Assembly (NCBI GenBank): GCA_963820995.1
Contig: CAWGCL010000014.1
Coordinates: 60,663 to 124,662 of the forward strand
Length of the DNA stretch: 64,000 nt
Direction of reading: 5' to 3'
Source of the DNA: JAGTVG01 sp963820995
GTDB taxonomy: Bacteria > Bacteroidota > Bacteroidia > Cytophagales > Cyclobacteriaceae
Of this stretch, positions 1 through 8,590 are shown one piece after another. Made by a program: the position numbers and the translations under genes. Every line of letters starts with the position of its first letter. Position 1 is the stretch's first letter. The notes under the pieces were generated by a model. The model saw only the letters and a list, made by a program, of their open reading frames with translations. It had not been told where the DNA came from and did no database searches.

Positions 1-2
1 TT

Positions 3-314
3 TTTATTGCTGGAACCTTTACATTGATGATGTTATCGCTAGGTTTTTTACTTAAAGTGATGGAGTATGATGGAGCAGGTTTACTTGTTCTTTTTGGGCT
101 GGCGGGTTTTACAGTTGTACTAGTATTAGGGGCAATCCATGGCAGAAATCTATTATTTTACACCAGTAGTCTGACCATGATCCTTTTACTGTTGGCCTGG
201 GTATTCAATGGGCTTGCGCTCCCGGGGGCAGATCTGTTATATATGTCGGGAATGCTTGTCCTTACACTGGTTCTCATACCATTGTTTGGTTTCTGGATCC
301 ATAAACATTCCTGA
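3..314 (+). CDS. C-terminal part of a multi-pass membrane protein (5' end outside window)
   Basis: The reading frame is open from base 3, so the gene starts before the window; the first in-window start-like codon (TTG at 24) is not needed. About 103 residues are visible and nearly all are hydrophobic, forming three or four membrane helices separated by short loops (for example VMEYDGAG and AIHGRN), ending in a short basic tail (WIHKHS). I do not recognise the family. The stop at 312-314 lies about 40 bases before the next start, so the two could be co-transcribed. Confidence 0.6.
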   Translation, partial: FIAGTFTLMMLSLGFLLKVMEYDGAGLLVLFGLAGFTVVLVLGAIHGRNLLFYTSSLTMILLLLAWVFNGLALPGADLLYMSGMLVLTLVLIPLFGFWIHKHS

Positions 315-355
315 TATTTTTATGATATAATTTTTTAACCCGGAGCATTTTTTTG

Positions 356-793
356 ATGAAGTTAAATTCCTCATTGTTTATTCTTGTTTTGTTTTCTCTT
401 TTTTGTGGTCTTGTTTCATGCAATGGTAACAAAACGATCAATAATGCAGATATAGAGAAGCTAGATAAATCCTTAAATTCATACCATTCCAGCTGGAAAA
501 TTTCGGGAAGAATTCGGAGGCACTTATCACTTACCCAATGTCTCTTTTTTTCTGTTTGGTATGGTAACCGTGAGAAATACCCATACTTAGGCTGGGCCAG
601 GGATCATTTTTATTCCGGGAAAAACGGTTTGATCAGTGACAGGGACTATCCATTGACCTGGGAAACGGAGGCCAGCCAGGCAGATTATGCTGGCATGCGT
701 ATAATTTCTTCAGAATACGTGAAACAAAAAATTGCTGCGCCTCATACATGGCATGCAGCAGAAGTATTTTTATATCTTTACGACATCAAATAG
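356..793 (+). CDS. Short lipoprotein, probably a shrunken remnant of a larger enzyme
   Basis: The ATG at 356 is preferred to the TTG just before it. Residues 1-22 form a lipoprotein signal peptide ending in the lipobox LVSC. After a short linker the protein goes into a compact tail with YLGWARDHFY, ASQADYAGMRI and APHTWHAAEVFLYL. That tail reminds me of the C-terminal end of large six-hairpin (alpha/alpha) glycosidase-like proteins, which are several times longer. If so, the middle of the gene has been deleted in frame and signal peptide joined to tail. This family link is from memory and is weak. The gene lies 14 bases before the next lipoprotein gene, likely one operon. Confidence 0.45.
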   Translation: MKLNSSLFILVLFSLFCGLVSCNGNKTINNADIEKLDKSLNSYHSSWKISGRIRRHLSLTQCLFFSVWYGNREKYPYLGWARDHFYSGKNGLISDRDYPLTWETEASQADYAGMRIISSEYVKQKIAAPHTWHAAEVFLYLYDIK

Positions 794-807
794 AATAACA
801 ATATAAA

Positions 808-2379
808 ATGAAACACACAATTTATACACTTTTAAGCATAATGCTGGCTATGATGCTGGTAGTTTCCTGTAGTTCCGTTACCGATTCTAACGGAGAATAT
901 ATCACCATGTCTCAGGAAGATCTGAAAGATAAAATCATGGGAGCCTGGGCTCTGCAGACAATTGGAGTAACATATGGTGGGCCGACAGAGTTCAGATATA
1001 AGAAAATGATAATCCCGGACAGCATCGATATCGTCTGGAATGATACTTTGATGTATCACTGGATGACCAGGATACCGGGCCTATACGATGACATCTATAT
1101 GGACTTAACTTTTGTGGATGTTTTTGAAAAAGAGGGGCTTGATGCACCGGCCTCAGCTCATGGGGAGGCATATGCTAATGCTTCATACTGGTTATGGCAT
1201 GCAAACCAGCAGGGCCGGTATAACATTCTGAATGGCATCGATCCCCCGGAATCAGGACATTGGCTCAATAATCCTCATGCCGATGATATAGATTTTCAGA
1301 TAGAAGCGGATTTTGCCGGCATAATGGCACCTGGAATGCCAAATGCGGCAAGTAAAATATGTGATCCTATAGGTCATATTATGAATTCCGGGAATGGATA
1401 CTATGGTGGTGTATATATGGCGGCTATGTACAGTAACGCATATGTTATGAATGATATCAAAGAGGTGGTTGAAAAATCTCTGGCCGTTATACCCATGGAA
1501 AGCTCCTATTATAAATGCATGCGGGATGTGATCGATTGGAGCGAACAATATCCTATGGACTGGGTGAAAACCTGGCAATTGGTTGAAGAGAAATGGGGAG
1601 AAGACATTGGATGCCCCGATGGTGTGCATGCAGATTTTAATATTGATGCTACCATAAACTCAGCATATGTGATTATGGGTTTATTATATGGAAATGGAGA
1701 TCTTGATAAAACTATGGATATTTCTACAAGATGCGGACAGGACTCAGATTGTAATCCGGCAAGTGCTGCAGGAATCCTGGGAGCGATGATTGGATATAGG
1801 GCCATACCTGAAAAATGGGGTAAAGGGCTTGAAATGATCGAAGACCTGGATTTTAAGTACACGACCATTTCATTAAATGATGCTTATGGATTAAGTTTCA
1901 GGCATGCACTGGAAGTGATCAAGCGAAATGGGGGTGAAGTAACAGATGATGAAGTAAAGATTAAAGTCGAAGAAACGGTAGCAGTGCCTTTCGAGGAAAA
2001 TTTTCCGGGTTATAAAGTATCTATGATCACCAAAAATGATGATAATTTTCTGACAACCGAAAAGCAGGAATTGGAATTCGAGTTTGAAGGTATAGGGGTG
2101 GTATTAAGAGGCAGAATGAAGAACCGAAATTTTGATAATATATATGCACTTGAAGGTGAAGAACAAACTATTGGCAACTACAAGATAGATACGGAATTTT
2201 ATATTGATGGGGAACTTGTGGTTTCTAATAAACAACCTTTGGCATTCCAGGAAAGGAATCATGAACTGTTTTATAAATATGAGCTGCCCGCCGGAAAGCA
2301 TACACTGGTTATGAAAATTCTGAATCCACACCCGGATGTGGTCATGCAGGTAGGAGATTTAATTGCTTATTCTAAATAA
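808..2379 (+). CDS. ADP-ribosylglycohydrolase-family lipoprotein
   Basis: A 523-residue secreted lipoprotein; the signal peptide ends in VVSC near residue 21. The central part matches the ADP-ribosylglycohydrolase fold (PF03747): an early acidic motif (YDDIYMDLTF, near residue 95) and the late metal-binding signature GQDSDCNPASAAGILGA near residue 310. In the family these acidic residues hold two Mg ions and the enzyme removes ADP-ribose from proteins or small molecules. This copy has an extra C-terminal beta-rich domain of about 140 residues. The lipidated location makes protein de-ADP-ribosylation unlikely; related secreted versions in Bacteroidetes sit near glycoside-degradation genes, so a sugar-ribosyl substrate is plausible (inference). 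It is followed immediately by a ThuA-like gene. Confidence 0.8.
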   Translation: MKHTIYTLLSIMLAMMLVVSCSSVTDSNGEYITMSQEDLKDKIMGAWALQTIGVTYGGPTEFRYKKMIIPDSIDIVWNDTLMYHWMTRIPGLYDDIYMDLTFVDVFEKEGLDAPASAHGEAYANASYWLWHANQQGRYNILNGIDPPESGHWLNNPHADDIDFQIEADFAGIMAPGMPNAASKICDPIGHIMNSGNGYYGGVYMAAMYSNAYVMNDIKEVVEKSLAVIPMESSYYKCMRDVIDWSEQYPMDWVKTWQLVEEKWGEDIGCPDGVHADFNIDATINSAYVIMGLLYGNGDLDKTMDISTRCGQDSDCNPASAAGILGAMIGYRAIPEKWGKGLEMIEDLDFKYTTISLNDAYGLSFRHALEVIKRNGGEVTDDEVKIKVEETVAVPFEENFPGYKVSMITKNDDNFLTTEKQELEFEFEGIGVVLRGRMKNRNFDNIYALEGEEQTIGNYKIDTEFYIDGELVVSNKQPLAFQERNHELFYKYELPAGKHTLVMKILNPHPDVVMQVGDLIAYSK

Positions 2380-2395
2380 TATAATCCAGGAACTC

Positions 2396-4012
2396 ATGAA
2401 ATACCGTTCTCATTTGCGAATATTTTTTATTTTTTCACTGATCGTGTTTATTGTATTATCCTGTAATCAGAAAACAAGTCATAAGAGTGAAGGTACTACT
2501 AACATCATTATTCTGGCTGGGGAAAAGAGTCATCCGGCAACCCTGCATGAATATATTAAGAATGCAAGGCTGATAAAGGTGATGCTTGATCAGGCAGAAA
2601 ATGTTGAAGGACTGAAAACGACCATCTGTTATCACGGATGGCCGGAAGATCCATCTATCCTGGATAAAGCGGATCTTATCCTGACCATATCGGATGGCCG
2701 GGATGGCCCTGGTGGGGAACAAGTGCCTTTCATGAAGGAAGGCAGAATGGAAATTATACAAAAGCAGATAGATAGAGGCTGTGGCATGATGACATTCCAC
2801 TATTCTACTTTTGCTCCTGACCGGTATGGCGAGGAGATACTGGAGTGGGTAGGAGGGTATTTCGATTGGCAAAATGATCAGGGAGAAAGGGAATGGTATT
2901 CAGACATCACCTTTCTGGATGTGCCTGTAGATCTGCCAAGCCCAGAGCATCCTGTATCGAATGGAGTAGAGCCTTTTCAGATCGTTGAAGAATATTATTA
3001 TGATCTCAGGTTCAGGCCGGACGATCCAAGACTTTCCCCGATAATTGCTGTCCCTGCATTGGAAGCAGAGCACCCTGATGGGCAAGTTGTTGCCTGGGCA
3101 ATAGAAAGAGACGATGGCGGACGTGGATTTGGAACCTCCATTGGTCATTTTTATGGAAACTGGAAAAATGAAGGATACCGGAGAACCCTGATGAATGCTA
3201 TTGTATGGACAGCCGGCCTGGAGGTCCCTGAAAATGGAGTGAATGCTAAATATTATACTGATAAGCAGGTTACAAAACTGCTGTTTAATAAAGAATATAA
3301 GGGGCTTATCCTTACAGGTGATAATTATCCGGGACATAAATGGAAAGAGACCACGCCTTTGATATACGAAGCCCTGGAAATGAATGAGCAGATCCATATG
3401 GATGTTTCTTATAATATTAACGATCTGTTTCAATATGATCTGAGAGACTATGACTTTCTGGTATTCAACTATTGTAACTGGGAAGATCCTGATCCCATAT
3501 GGGAAGGGGCTAAAGAATCTTTAATAGACTATGTGGAAAGTGGCGGTGGATTGATGTTTATTCATTTCGCCAATGGGGCTTTTCATTTCTCCCTTCCCGG
3601 GGCCGGTGAATCAGACTGGCCGTATTATAGAAAACTATGCCGAAGGGTCTGGAACCATGACGGCAACAGCACGCATGATAAATATGGCCCCTATGAAGTT
3701 AATATAGTCGATAGCAAACATCCTATTACTGAAGGGATTTCTGACTTTCAGGTCAGCGATGAGTTGTATTACAATCAGGAAGGAGAAGAGCCCATTCACG
3801 TGTTGTTATCTGCTTTGTCAAAAGATACTGGAAATGAAGAGCCCCAGGCCTGGATCTATGAACTCAACCAATCAAATGGAAAGAGTACCCGGGTATTTCA
3901 GACTACGCTGGCTCATGATACAGTATCCCTGAAAGTACCTGAATTCCAGAAAATTCTGTCTAATGCCGGATTGTGGTTGTCAAAAGGAACGGACCGCTGG
4001 AAAGATCTGTAA
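2396..4012 (+). CDS. Lipoprotein with two ThuA-like (trehalose-utilisation/glutamine-amidotransferase-like) domains
   Basis: The ATG at 2396 is chosen because it gives a clean lipoprotein signal (MKYRSHLRIF...IVLSC); an upstream in-frame TTG lies inside the preceding gene. Two ThuA-like domains (PF06283) lie in tandem, roughly residues 35-290 and 310-538. Each carries family-type stretches: GCGMMTFHYSTF and GTSIGHFYGNW in the first, GGGLMFIHFANGAFH and TRVFQTTLAHD in the second. ThuA proteins are class-I glutamine-amidotransferase-like and are often encoded with sugar oxidoreductases and glycosidases; activity is poorly known. The gene starts 16 bases after the preceding stop, consistent with an operon that ends here. 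Confidence 0.8.
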   Translation: MKYRSHLRIFFIFSLIVFIVLSCNQKTSHKSEGTTNIIILAGEKSHPATLHEYIKNARLIKVMLDQAENVEGLKTTICYHGWPEDPSILDKADLILTISDGRDGPGGEQVPFMKEGRMEIIQKQIDRGCGMMTFHYSTFAPDRYGEEILEWVGGYFDWQNDQGEREWYSDITFLDVPVDLPSPEHPVSNGVEPFQIVEEYYYDLRFRPDDPRLSPIIAVPALEAEHPDGQVVAWAIERDDGGRGFGTSIGHFYGNWKNEGYRRTLMNAIVWTAGLEVPENGVNAKYYTDKQVTKLLFNKEYKGLILTGDNYPGHKWKETTPLIYEALEMNEQIHMDVSYNINDLFQYDLRDYDFLVFNYCNWEDPDPIWEGAKESLIDYVESGGGLMFIHFANGAFHFSLPGAGESDWPYYRKLCRRVWNHDGNSTHDKYGPYEVNIVDSKHPITEGISDFQVSDELYYNQEGEEPIHVLLSALSKDTGNEEPQAWIYELNQSNGKSTRVFQTTLAHDTVSLKVPEFQKILSNAGLWLSKGTDRWKDL

Positions 4013-4296
4013 TTGATCTTCAACAGGAATTGAGACAGATCATCTTAAGGACTTGGAATGGATCTCAGGATCAGATGGCGTTAAGGTTTATGCGAAGACA
4101 TAATCTGAACTGGATAAAAAGAGCAGGGGGCAGGCAATATCTGGAACGTCTGTATTCAAACATTATAAGGATTAAAGGTCCCGGCAAGAAATTTAATAAA
4201 GAAAATAACCTTTGTTGCAGGCAGATCCGTCACATAATTCTGCAGGCTGTGATCCCTCCCCGGTGGGATAGCCTGTAGCCAGTTTATATTATGATC

Positions 4297-4716
4297 TCAG
4301 CAATTTGAGAAAATGTGTTTGGGATCTGTAAAGCATTTAAATTCTATGCCGTTGCCACTGGGATCCTTCAGGAACATGATGGCTTGTTCGCAAACCTGCT
4401 TTTCATGCTTTAGCTTTGGCTCAATAATGAATTTTACCTTAGCCTTTTTTAGTTTCCTGGCCATGTCATCCCAGTCACTTTTCTTCAGGATGACCCCAAA
4501 ATGATTAAGGGGGACCTCTTTGCCTTCAACTGTGATGGTTTTCTGATCATTCTTCATTTGAGGATTATCATGAATGGAAAGCTGATGACCGAAAAAGTTA
4601 ATATTAAGCCAATGATCGGTGGCTTTGGTTATCGTACAGCCCAGAACTTCTGTATAAAATTTCTTTGTGTCCTCAATATTCTTTACTGAAAATGCAAGGT
4701 GAAAAGGTATTGACAT
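4297..4716 (-). CDS. VOC-superfamily (glyoxalase/bleomycin-resistance-like) protein
   Basis: A 139-residue cytoplasmic protein with the two beta-alpha-beta-beta-beta modules of the VOC fold. It starts IPFHLAFSV, where the His is the usual first metal ligand, then KKFYTEVLGC. The second module has LNHFGVILK (second His) and ends FLKDPSGNGIEFKCF with the C-terminal Glu ligand. These residues suggest a mononuclear metal site like glyoxalase I or extradiol-type dioxygenases, but the substrate cannot be told. It is a stand-alone gene convergent with the ThuA gene. Confidence 0.8.
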   Translation of the reverse strand: MSIPFHLAFSVKNIEDTKKFYTEVLGCTITKATDHWLNINFFGHQLSIHDNPQMKNDQKTITVEGKEVPLNHFGVILKKSDWDDMARKLKKAKVKFIIEPKLKHEKQVCEQAIMFLKDPSGNGIEFKCFTDPKHIFSNC

Positions 4717-4899
4717 ATACTAAAATATCTCTTGTTAAATCCCGCTATGAAATTAATAAAATTGTAATAAATGTAGGTGCGAATGGGCAATTTTGATCTT
4801 TTCCAATGTATTATTTGGTTATTTTTGTTTAAAAAGTGTTAAAAAATCATTCTGACAGCAGAAGGATTGATGAAATAAAGAATGGATTGACTTGACAAA

Positions 4900-5130
4900 A
4901 TGAAACAGGAAAGAGATTGTGATCATTGTGAAGGTAATGCGAAGCTTATGGAAGCGCATTTTCCAGGGCACAAAGAAGGGATGGAATTCAGGATATACCA
5001 TTGCAACGATTGCAATACCTCGTTTGCTCTGCCAAAGGAAGATGCGACTAAGATCTACAATTTTATATACAGCCACGGCGAGGTCGTTCCCGGTTACAAT
5101 AGGTATTTACGCTACTTTAATCCTATTTAG
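4900..5130 (+). CDS. Small zinc-ribbon protein, possibly the N-terminal stub of a methyltransferase
   Basis: Only 76 residues. Two CxxC pairs (CDHC near residue 7 and CNDC near residue 35) form a likely zinc ribbon, followed by a helical stretch and VVPGYNRYLRY. The order zinc ribbon then PGYxRY is typical of the N-terminal region of some class-I SAM-dependent methyltransferases of about 250-300 residues, so this may be a gene cut short by the TAG at 5128. Downstream sequence to 5327 shows no clear continuation in any frame. It could also be a genuine small protein. Confidence 0.5.
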   Translation: MKQERDCDHCEGNAKLMEAHFPGHKEGMEFRIYHCNDCNTSFALPKEDATKIYNFIYSHGEVVPGYNRYLRYFNPI

Positions 5131-5327
5131 AAACAGATATCATTGGATATTCGATCTTAAGCAGCTTATTAGGGAAAAGAATCACTGAATGGTATTGGGC
5201 AGAAATATATTGTCCAGAATTCTGGAAATAGGTCACATAATACCCGTGGAATCTCAACCTTAGCCAGCTGGAATATTATGAGGTTAGATGATATTCTCAC
5301 CCTCAGCCAGGTCGAATGTATGCGGTT

Positions 5328-7604
5328 TTAGATAGATTTTATAGTTTTTTCAAATTCTTCCAAAAGCTGATCTGCATTCTCCTGGTTAAAACATATTGGC
5401 GGTTTTATTTTTATAACATTATTGTGCGGACCATCGGTACTGAGCAGTATGCCCCTTTCTTTCATACCATTGACAATCTTTTTTGCTTCCTCTGTGGCTG
5501 GAGACAGGGTATTTGTATCGGACTTTTTAACCAATTCGATACCCAGAAATAAACCGGCTCCCCGCACATCATGGATCATCTCATGTTCCGCTTGCATGGA
5601 CTTAAATCCCTGCATCAATTGATGGCCCACCTCCAGGGCATTTTCCTGTAAAGATTCCTCTTCTATCACCTCAAGAACCGCTTTGCCTATTTCACAGGAG
5701 ACAGGATTCCCTCCAAAGGAGCTGAAAAATTCCATACCATTTTCAAAGGCTTCAGCTATATCATCTGTAGTAACCACTGCCCCTATAGGATGACCATTAC
5801 CCATGGGTTTCCCAAGCACTACAATATCAGGAACCACATCATACAATTCATATGCCCAGAATTTCGATCCCACACGTCCGAAGCCTGTCTGGACTTCATC
5901 TGCGATGCATACGCCATTGTTATCCCGGACTTTTTTATATATAGTCTTCAGGTAGGCCTCACTTAACATAACCTGACCACCACAGCCAACAATGGGTTCG
6001 CAGATAAAGGCGGAAATGGGATTGGTCATAAATTCATCGATCCGGCCATAAAGATCTGCTTCGGAATAGTATGACTTATACCCTGAACCAGGCAGAAAGG
6101 CAGTATGTATATGTGGTTCAGCTCCCTTGCCACCAGTGCCTTTGAATTTATAAGGGCTTATTTCAATCCCCGTTGTGGTATTGCCATGATAGCCATGATC
6201 CATGACGATCAGTTCCTTTTTATTCGTGTAATTTCTTGCCAGTCTTATTGCCAGGTCACTGGAAGCGCTTCCCGAATTCACGAAAAAAACTTTATTGAGA
6301 GAAGCAGGGAATTTATCCAGAAGTTTTGCTGCATATTCATTCAGTGCGTCATATAAATATCTGGTATTGGTATTTAATTTGGCCATTTGACGCTGGCCGG
6401 CATGAACAACCCGCGGATGACCATGCCCTACATGCATGATGTTATTCACACAGTCCAGGTAAGTTTTGCCAGTGTGGTCGAACATATACTGGAAAGCTGC
6501 CCTTTCCATAACAATGGGATCCTGGTAGCTAAGTGAAAGAGCCTTGCTGAAATGTTTGTTTCGCTGTTCAATATACTTTTCTTTTGATTGTAGGGTCTTT
6601 TGAGGCAATGAACAGGCCTTACGGAACCTGTTGGCTGCCCGGTCCGGACTGATGGCTACCCAGTCGGACAATAGCTTCCAAACGGCTTTTTCATGAATAG
6701 ACACATATGTATCATCAGGCCGTTGTCTTTTCAGGTAGGCAGACTGACAGGCACTCATACAAAGTCTTGCCGCGAGCAGATAATAGATGCTCTCTATTTC
6801 AATTTCCTGTATTGGAAGAATCCTGTGATATCCCTCTAATACTTTGGAAACCTTTAACAGCGGATCTTCAGATTCAAGGGCTATGTAAGTTACCCCAACG
6901 ACTACCTCGCTTATGGTGAATGAATATACCGCGTCTCCAAAATCAATAGCACCGATGACGTTTTTTTCATTGGATAAGATGTTCCAGTCATTGGCATCAT
7001 TATGTATTACACTTTTTCTCAGGAGGTGCTGGATGGGGGAAATGTTTTCGCGAAATTGTAAGAGGAAATATTCTATAAGTTTGCGCTGGGCCGGATCAGA
7101 AATATAGGATAAGAAATCTGCGTATTCAAGAAAATACTGCAGGTCCCACTCATAATGCCTTGCCATGATCTCAGGTGATTGGAAATCGATAAGCATTTTA
7201 TCCATTTCCGCAAGAAACTCACCAAAATCAATTAAAAGGTGGTCAGAATGATTTGTTTTTGCCAGGAATTCTCCGGCTAGATATTTTAGTAGTCTCGCCT
7301 GGTATTGATTACCTTTCTCATCAGTATATAAATAAATGCTTTTCCCATCCAAACCCGTAATGATTTGAGGGAAATCATACCTGTCCAATGATTTAAGATG
7401 ATCAAAAATAAGATTCTGTGCTCTGAGGAAAGGTTTGTCGGTCAGGTCCCGGCTGAGTTTTAATACATATACAGGAACGTTGTTGATATATAACAGGTAA
7501 TTCTTGTCCACATGTCCGTCCAGTGGCTTGATTTCAGCCAAAATATCGTATTTGGATTTAAGGAAGTTTGATACCGAATCCTTCACTTTAATTTTTTCTG
7601 CCAA
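5328..7604 (-). CDS. Fusion of an APH-type kinase and a class-III PLP aminotransferase/phospho-lyase
   Basis: 758 residues, two enzymes in one chain. Residues ~20-330 are an aminoglycoside-phosphotransferase-like kinase: catalytic loop HNDANDWNIL near residue 200 and metal-binding IDFGDA near residue 220. Residues ~350-755 are a class-III PLP enzyme: VFFVNSGSASSDLAIRLARN, EPIVGCGGQ, IADEVQTGFGR and the PLP lysine in LGKPMGNGHPIG near residue 600. Separate homologues of this pair exist in animals as hydroxylysine kinase and phosphohydroxylysine/ethanolamine-phosphate phospho-lyase. The likely job is therefore to phosphorylate an amino alcohol and then eliminate phosphate and ammonia (inference; substrate unknown). 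No signal peptide, so cytoplasmic. Single gene. Confidence 0.85.
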   Translation of the reverse strand: MAEKIKVKDSVSNFLKSKYDILAEIKPLDGHVDKNYLLYINNVPVYVLKLSRDLTDKPFLRAQNLIFDHLKSLDRYDFPQIITGLDGKSIYLYTDEKGNQYQARLLKYLAGEFLAKTNHSDHLLIDFGEFLAEMDKMLIDFQSPEIMARHYEWDLQYFLEYADFLSYISDPAQRKLIEYFLLQFRENISPIQHLLRKSVIHNDANDWNILSNEKNVIGAIDFGDAVYSFTISEVVVGVTYIALESEDPLLKVSKVLEGYHRILPIQEIEIESIYYLLAARLCMSACQSAYLKRQRPDDTYVSIHEKAVWKLLSDWVAISPDRAANRFRKACSLPQKTLQSKEKYIEQRNKHFSKALSLSYQDPIVMERAAFQYMFDHTGKTYLDCVNNIMHVGHGHPRVVHAGQRQMAKLNTNTRYLYDALNEYAAKLLDKFPASLNKVFFVNSGSASSDLAIRLARNYTNKKELIVMDHGYHGNTTTGIEISPYKFKGTGGKGAEPHIHTAFLPGSGYKSYYSEADLYGRIDEFMTNPISAFICEPIVGCGGQVMLSEAYLKTIYKKVRDNNGVCIADEVQTGFGRVGSKFWAYELYDVVPDIVVLGKPMGNGHPIGAVVTTDDIAEAFENGMEFFSSFGGNPVSCEIGKAVLEVIEEESLQENALEVGHQLMQGFKSMQAEHEMIHDVRGAGLFLGIELVKKSDTNTLSPATEEAKKIVNGMKERGILLSTDGPHNNVIKIKPPICFNQENADQLLEEFEKTIKSI

Positions 7605-7631
7605 TATAGCTATTTTCAGATTTTGAATACT

Positions 7632-8063
7632 TTAGTACACTTCTTTTTCCGTCCATGCTACGATGGATGTAGGGATTATATGTGCAAGATACAGCAAGGT
7701 TGCTGCGATGACCACATCAATAGTCCCCAGCCCAAAAATAGCGAATAAGTACACCATTACAATTACCGTAATTACAAAAATGGTATAGGAGATCCTGACG
7801 GCATGGGTAACGACCTGGATCTCTCTTTCATCCAGGTTTTCAGTTTTCTTATGGGTTAGCCTCCAGAGTCCGGATTTTACATAAACATATACGAAACTAA
7901 TTATCAAAATTAAGAGAAATACACCAATCAGGCTAAATCCTGCCCAATGGGGTAAGCCAATGCCATATTTTGTAAGTTCAAATAAAATTAAGGCCATAAC
8001 AAGGGCGATATAATTAATCAGCACCCCAGTCCTTCGATTTTGTAAGGGTATGTTGCGATCCAT
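7632..8063 (-). CDS. Four-helix membrane protein paired with an XRE regulator
   Basis: 143 residues with four predicted membrane helices (YIALVMALILF, FSLIGVFLLILIISFVYVYV, ISYTIFVITVIVMVYLFAI, TIDVVIAATLLYLAHII). A short charged loop with NLDEREIQV lies between helices 2 and 3; such LDERE loops are common in small DUF2178-like membrane proteins. Its start is two bases from the stop of the upstream HTH gene, so the two are translated together. Bacteroidetes often carry this HTH plus small-membrane-protein pair. Its function is unknown; the membrane protein may sense a signal for the regulator. Confidence 0.7.
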   Translation of the reverse strand: MDRNIPLQNRRTGVLINYIALVMALILFELTKYGIGLPHWAGFSLIGVFLLILIISFVYVYVKSGLWRLTHKKTENLDEREIQVVTHAVRISYTIFVITVIVMVYLFAIFGLGTIDVVIAATLLYLAHIIPTSIVAWTEKEVY

Positions 8064-8065
8064 GA

Positions 8066-8320
8066 TTATTGATTTTTGGTTTGGTCATACAATTCCTGAC
8101 TTAAGGGTTTCATAGGTGAGGTTGAAAAAATAAACTCTATAGGCAACTTAAAATACTCACTGATTTTAAAAGCCAGATCCAGACTGGGATTATATTCCTC
8201 ACGCTCCAGATATCCTACTGTTTGAAAGTTAACACCTATCTCTTCAGCCAGGTCCTTTCGTGATATGCTGCGTTCTTTACGGAGTAATGCGATCCTGTTG
8301 TATAATTTTCTGGATATCAT
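8066..8320 (-). CDS. XRE/Cro-family helix-turn-helix regulator
   Basis: 84 residues. The ATG at 8320 (MISRKLYNRIALLRKERS) is preferred over an upstream one, which would add a non-conserved hydrophobic leader. The HTH is clear: RKDLAEEIGVNFQTVGYLE, followed by PSLDLAFKISEYFKLPIEFIF, the standard layout of short YozG/XRE regulators. It forms a two-gene operon with the membrane protein just downstream. The strongly AT-rich region upstream of the start probably holds its promoter and autoregulatory operator. Confidence 0.85.
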   Translation of the reverse strand: MISRKLYNRIALLRKERSISRKDLAEEIGVNFQTVGYLEREEYNPSLDLAFKISEYFKLPIEFIFSTSPMKPLSQELYDQTKNQ

Positions 8321-8476
8321 GATATATAAAATATATATTATGTTGTAAATATACAACGAAATATACTAAATAAATGTTACACAAATTGGTGTTATTTTCA
8401 TCAAATTAAATGTGAAAATCTGTATCAAATTTTGCCTATCCGATATAATTTACTAGACAATGTCATATTTGCAGCT

Positions 8477-8559
8477 ATGATATAGCAGTTGCAGGCGCTT
8501 CCGGGCATATAGGGATCAATATCTTACCCCTTCTCATTGACAAGGGATATCAGTTTTAA
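8477..8559 (+). pseudogene. Truncated, frameshifted copy of the 5' end of the epimerase gene at 12025
   Basis: From about 8455 the sequence resembles the start of the SDR gene at 12025, including the promoter-proximal stretch ending TTTGCAGCTATG. After the ATG at 8477 one base is missing; in the shifted frame 8482-8559 reads IAVAGASGHIGINILPLL then DKGYQF and stops. The intact gene reads VAVTGASGHIGINLLPLL then EKGYEV. Only about 27 codons remain. The remnant and the intact gene flank the oppositely oriented beta-galactosidase gene. Confidence 0.8.
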
Positions 8560-8590
8560 TAATCAAATCCCCATCTATATGAATTGTCCT

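Noticed and set aside
3973..4278. Open frame of about 100 codons after the ThuA gene
   Set aside because: Overlaps the end of the ThuA gene in another frame, has no signal or domain, and its composition is not protein-like. Faint resemblance to a degraded neighbour gene in other frames could not be supported.
7632..8320. XRE regulator plus small membrane protein as a toxin-antitoxin pair
   Set aside because: The membrane protein has four helices and a family-typical loop, unlike small membrane toxins; a regulator/sensor pair is more likely.
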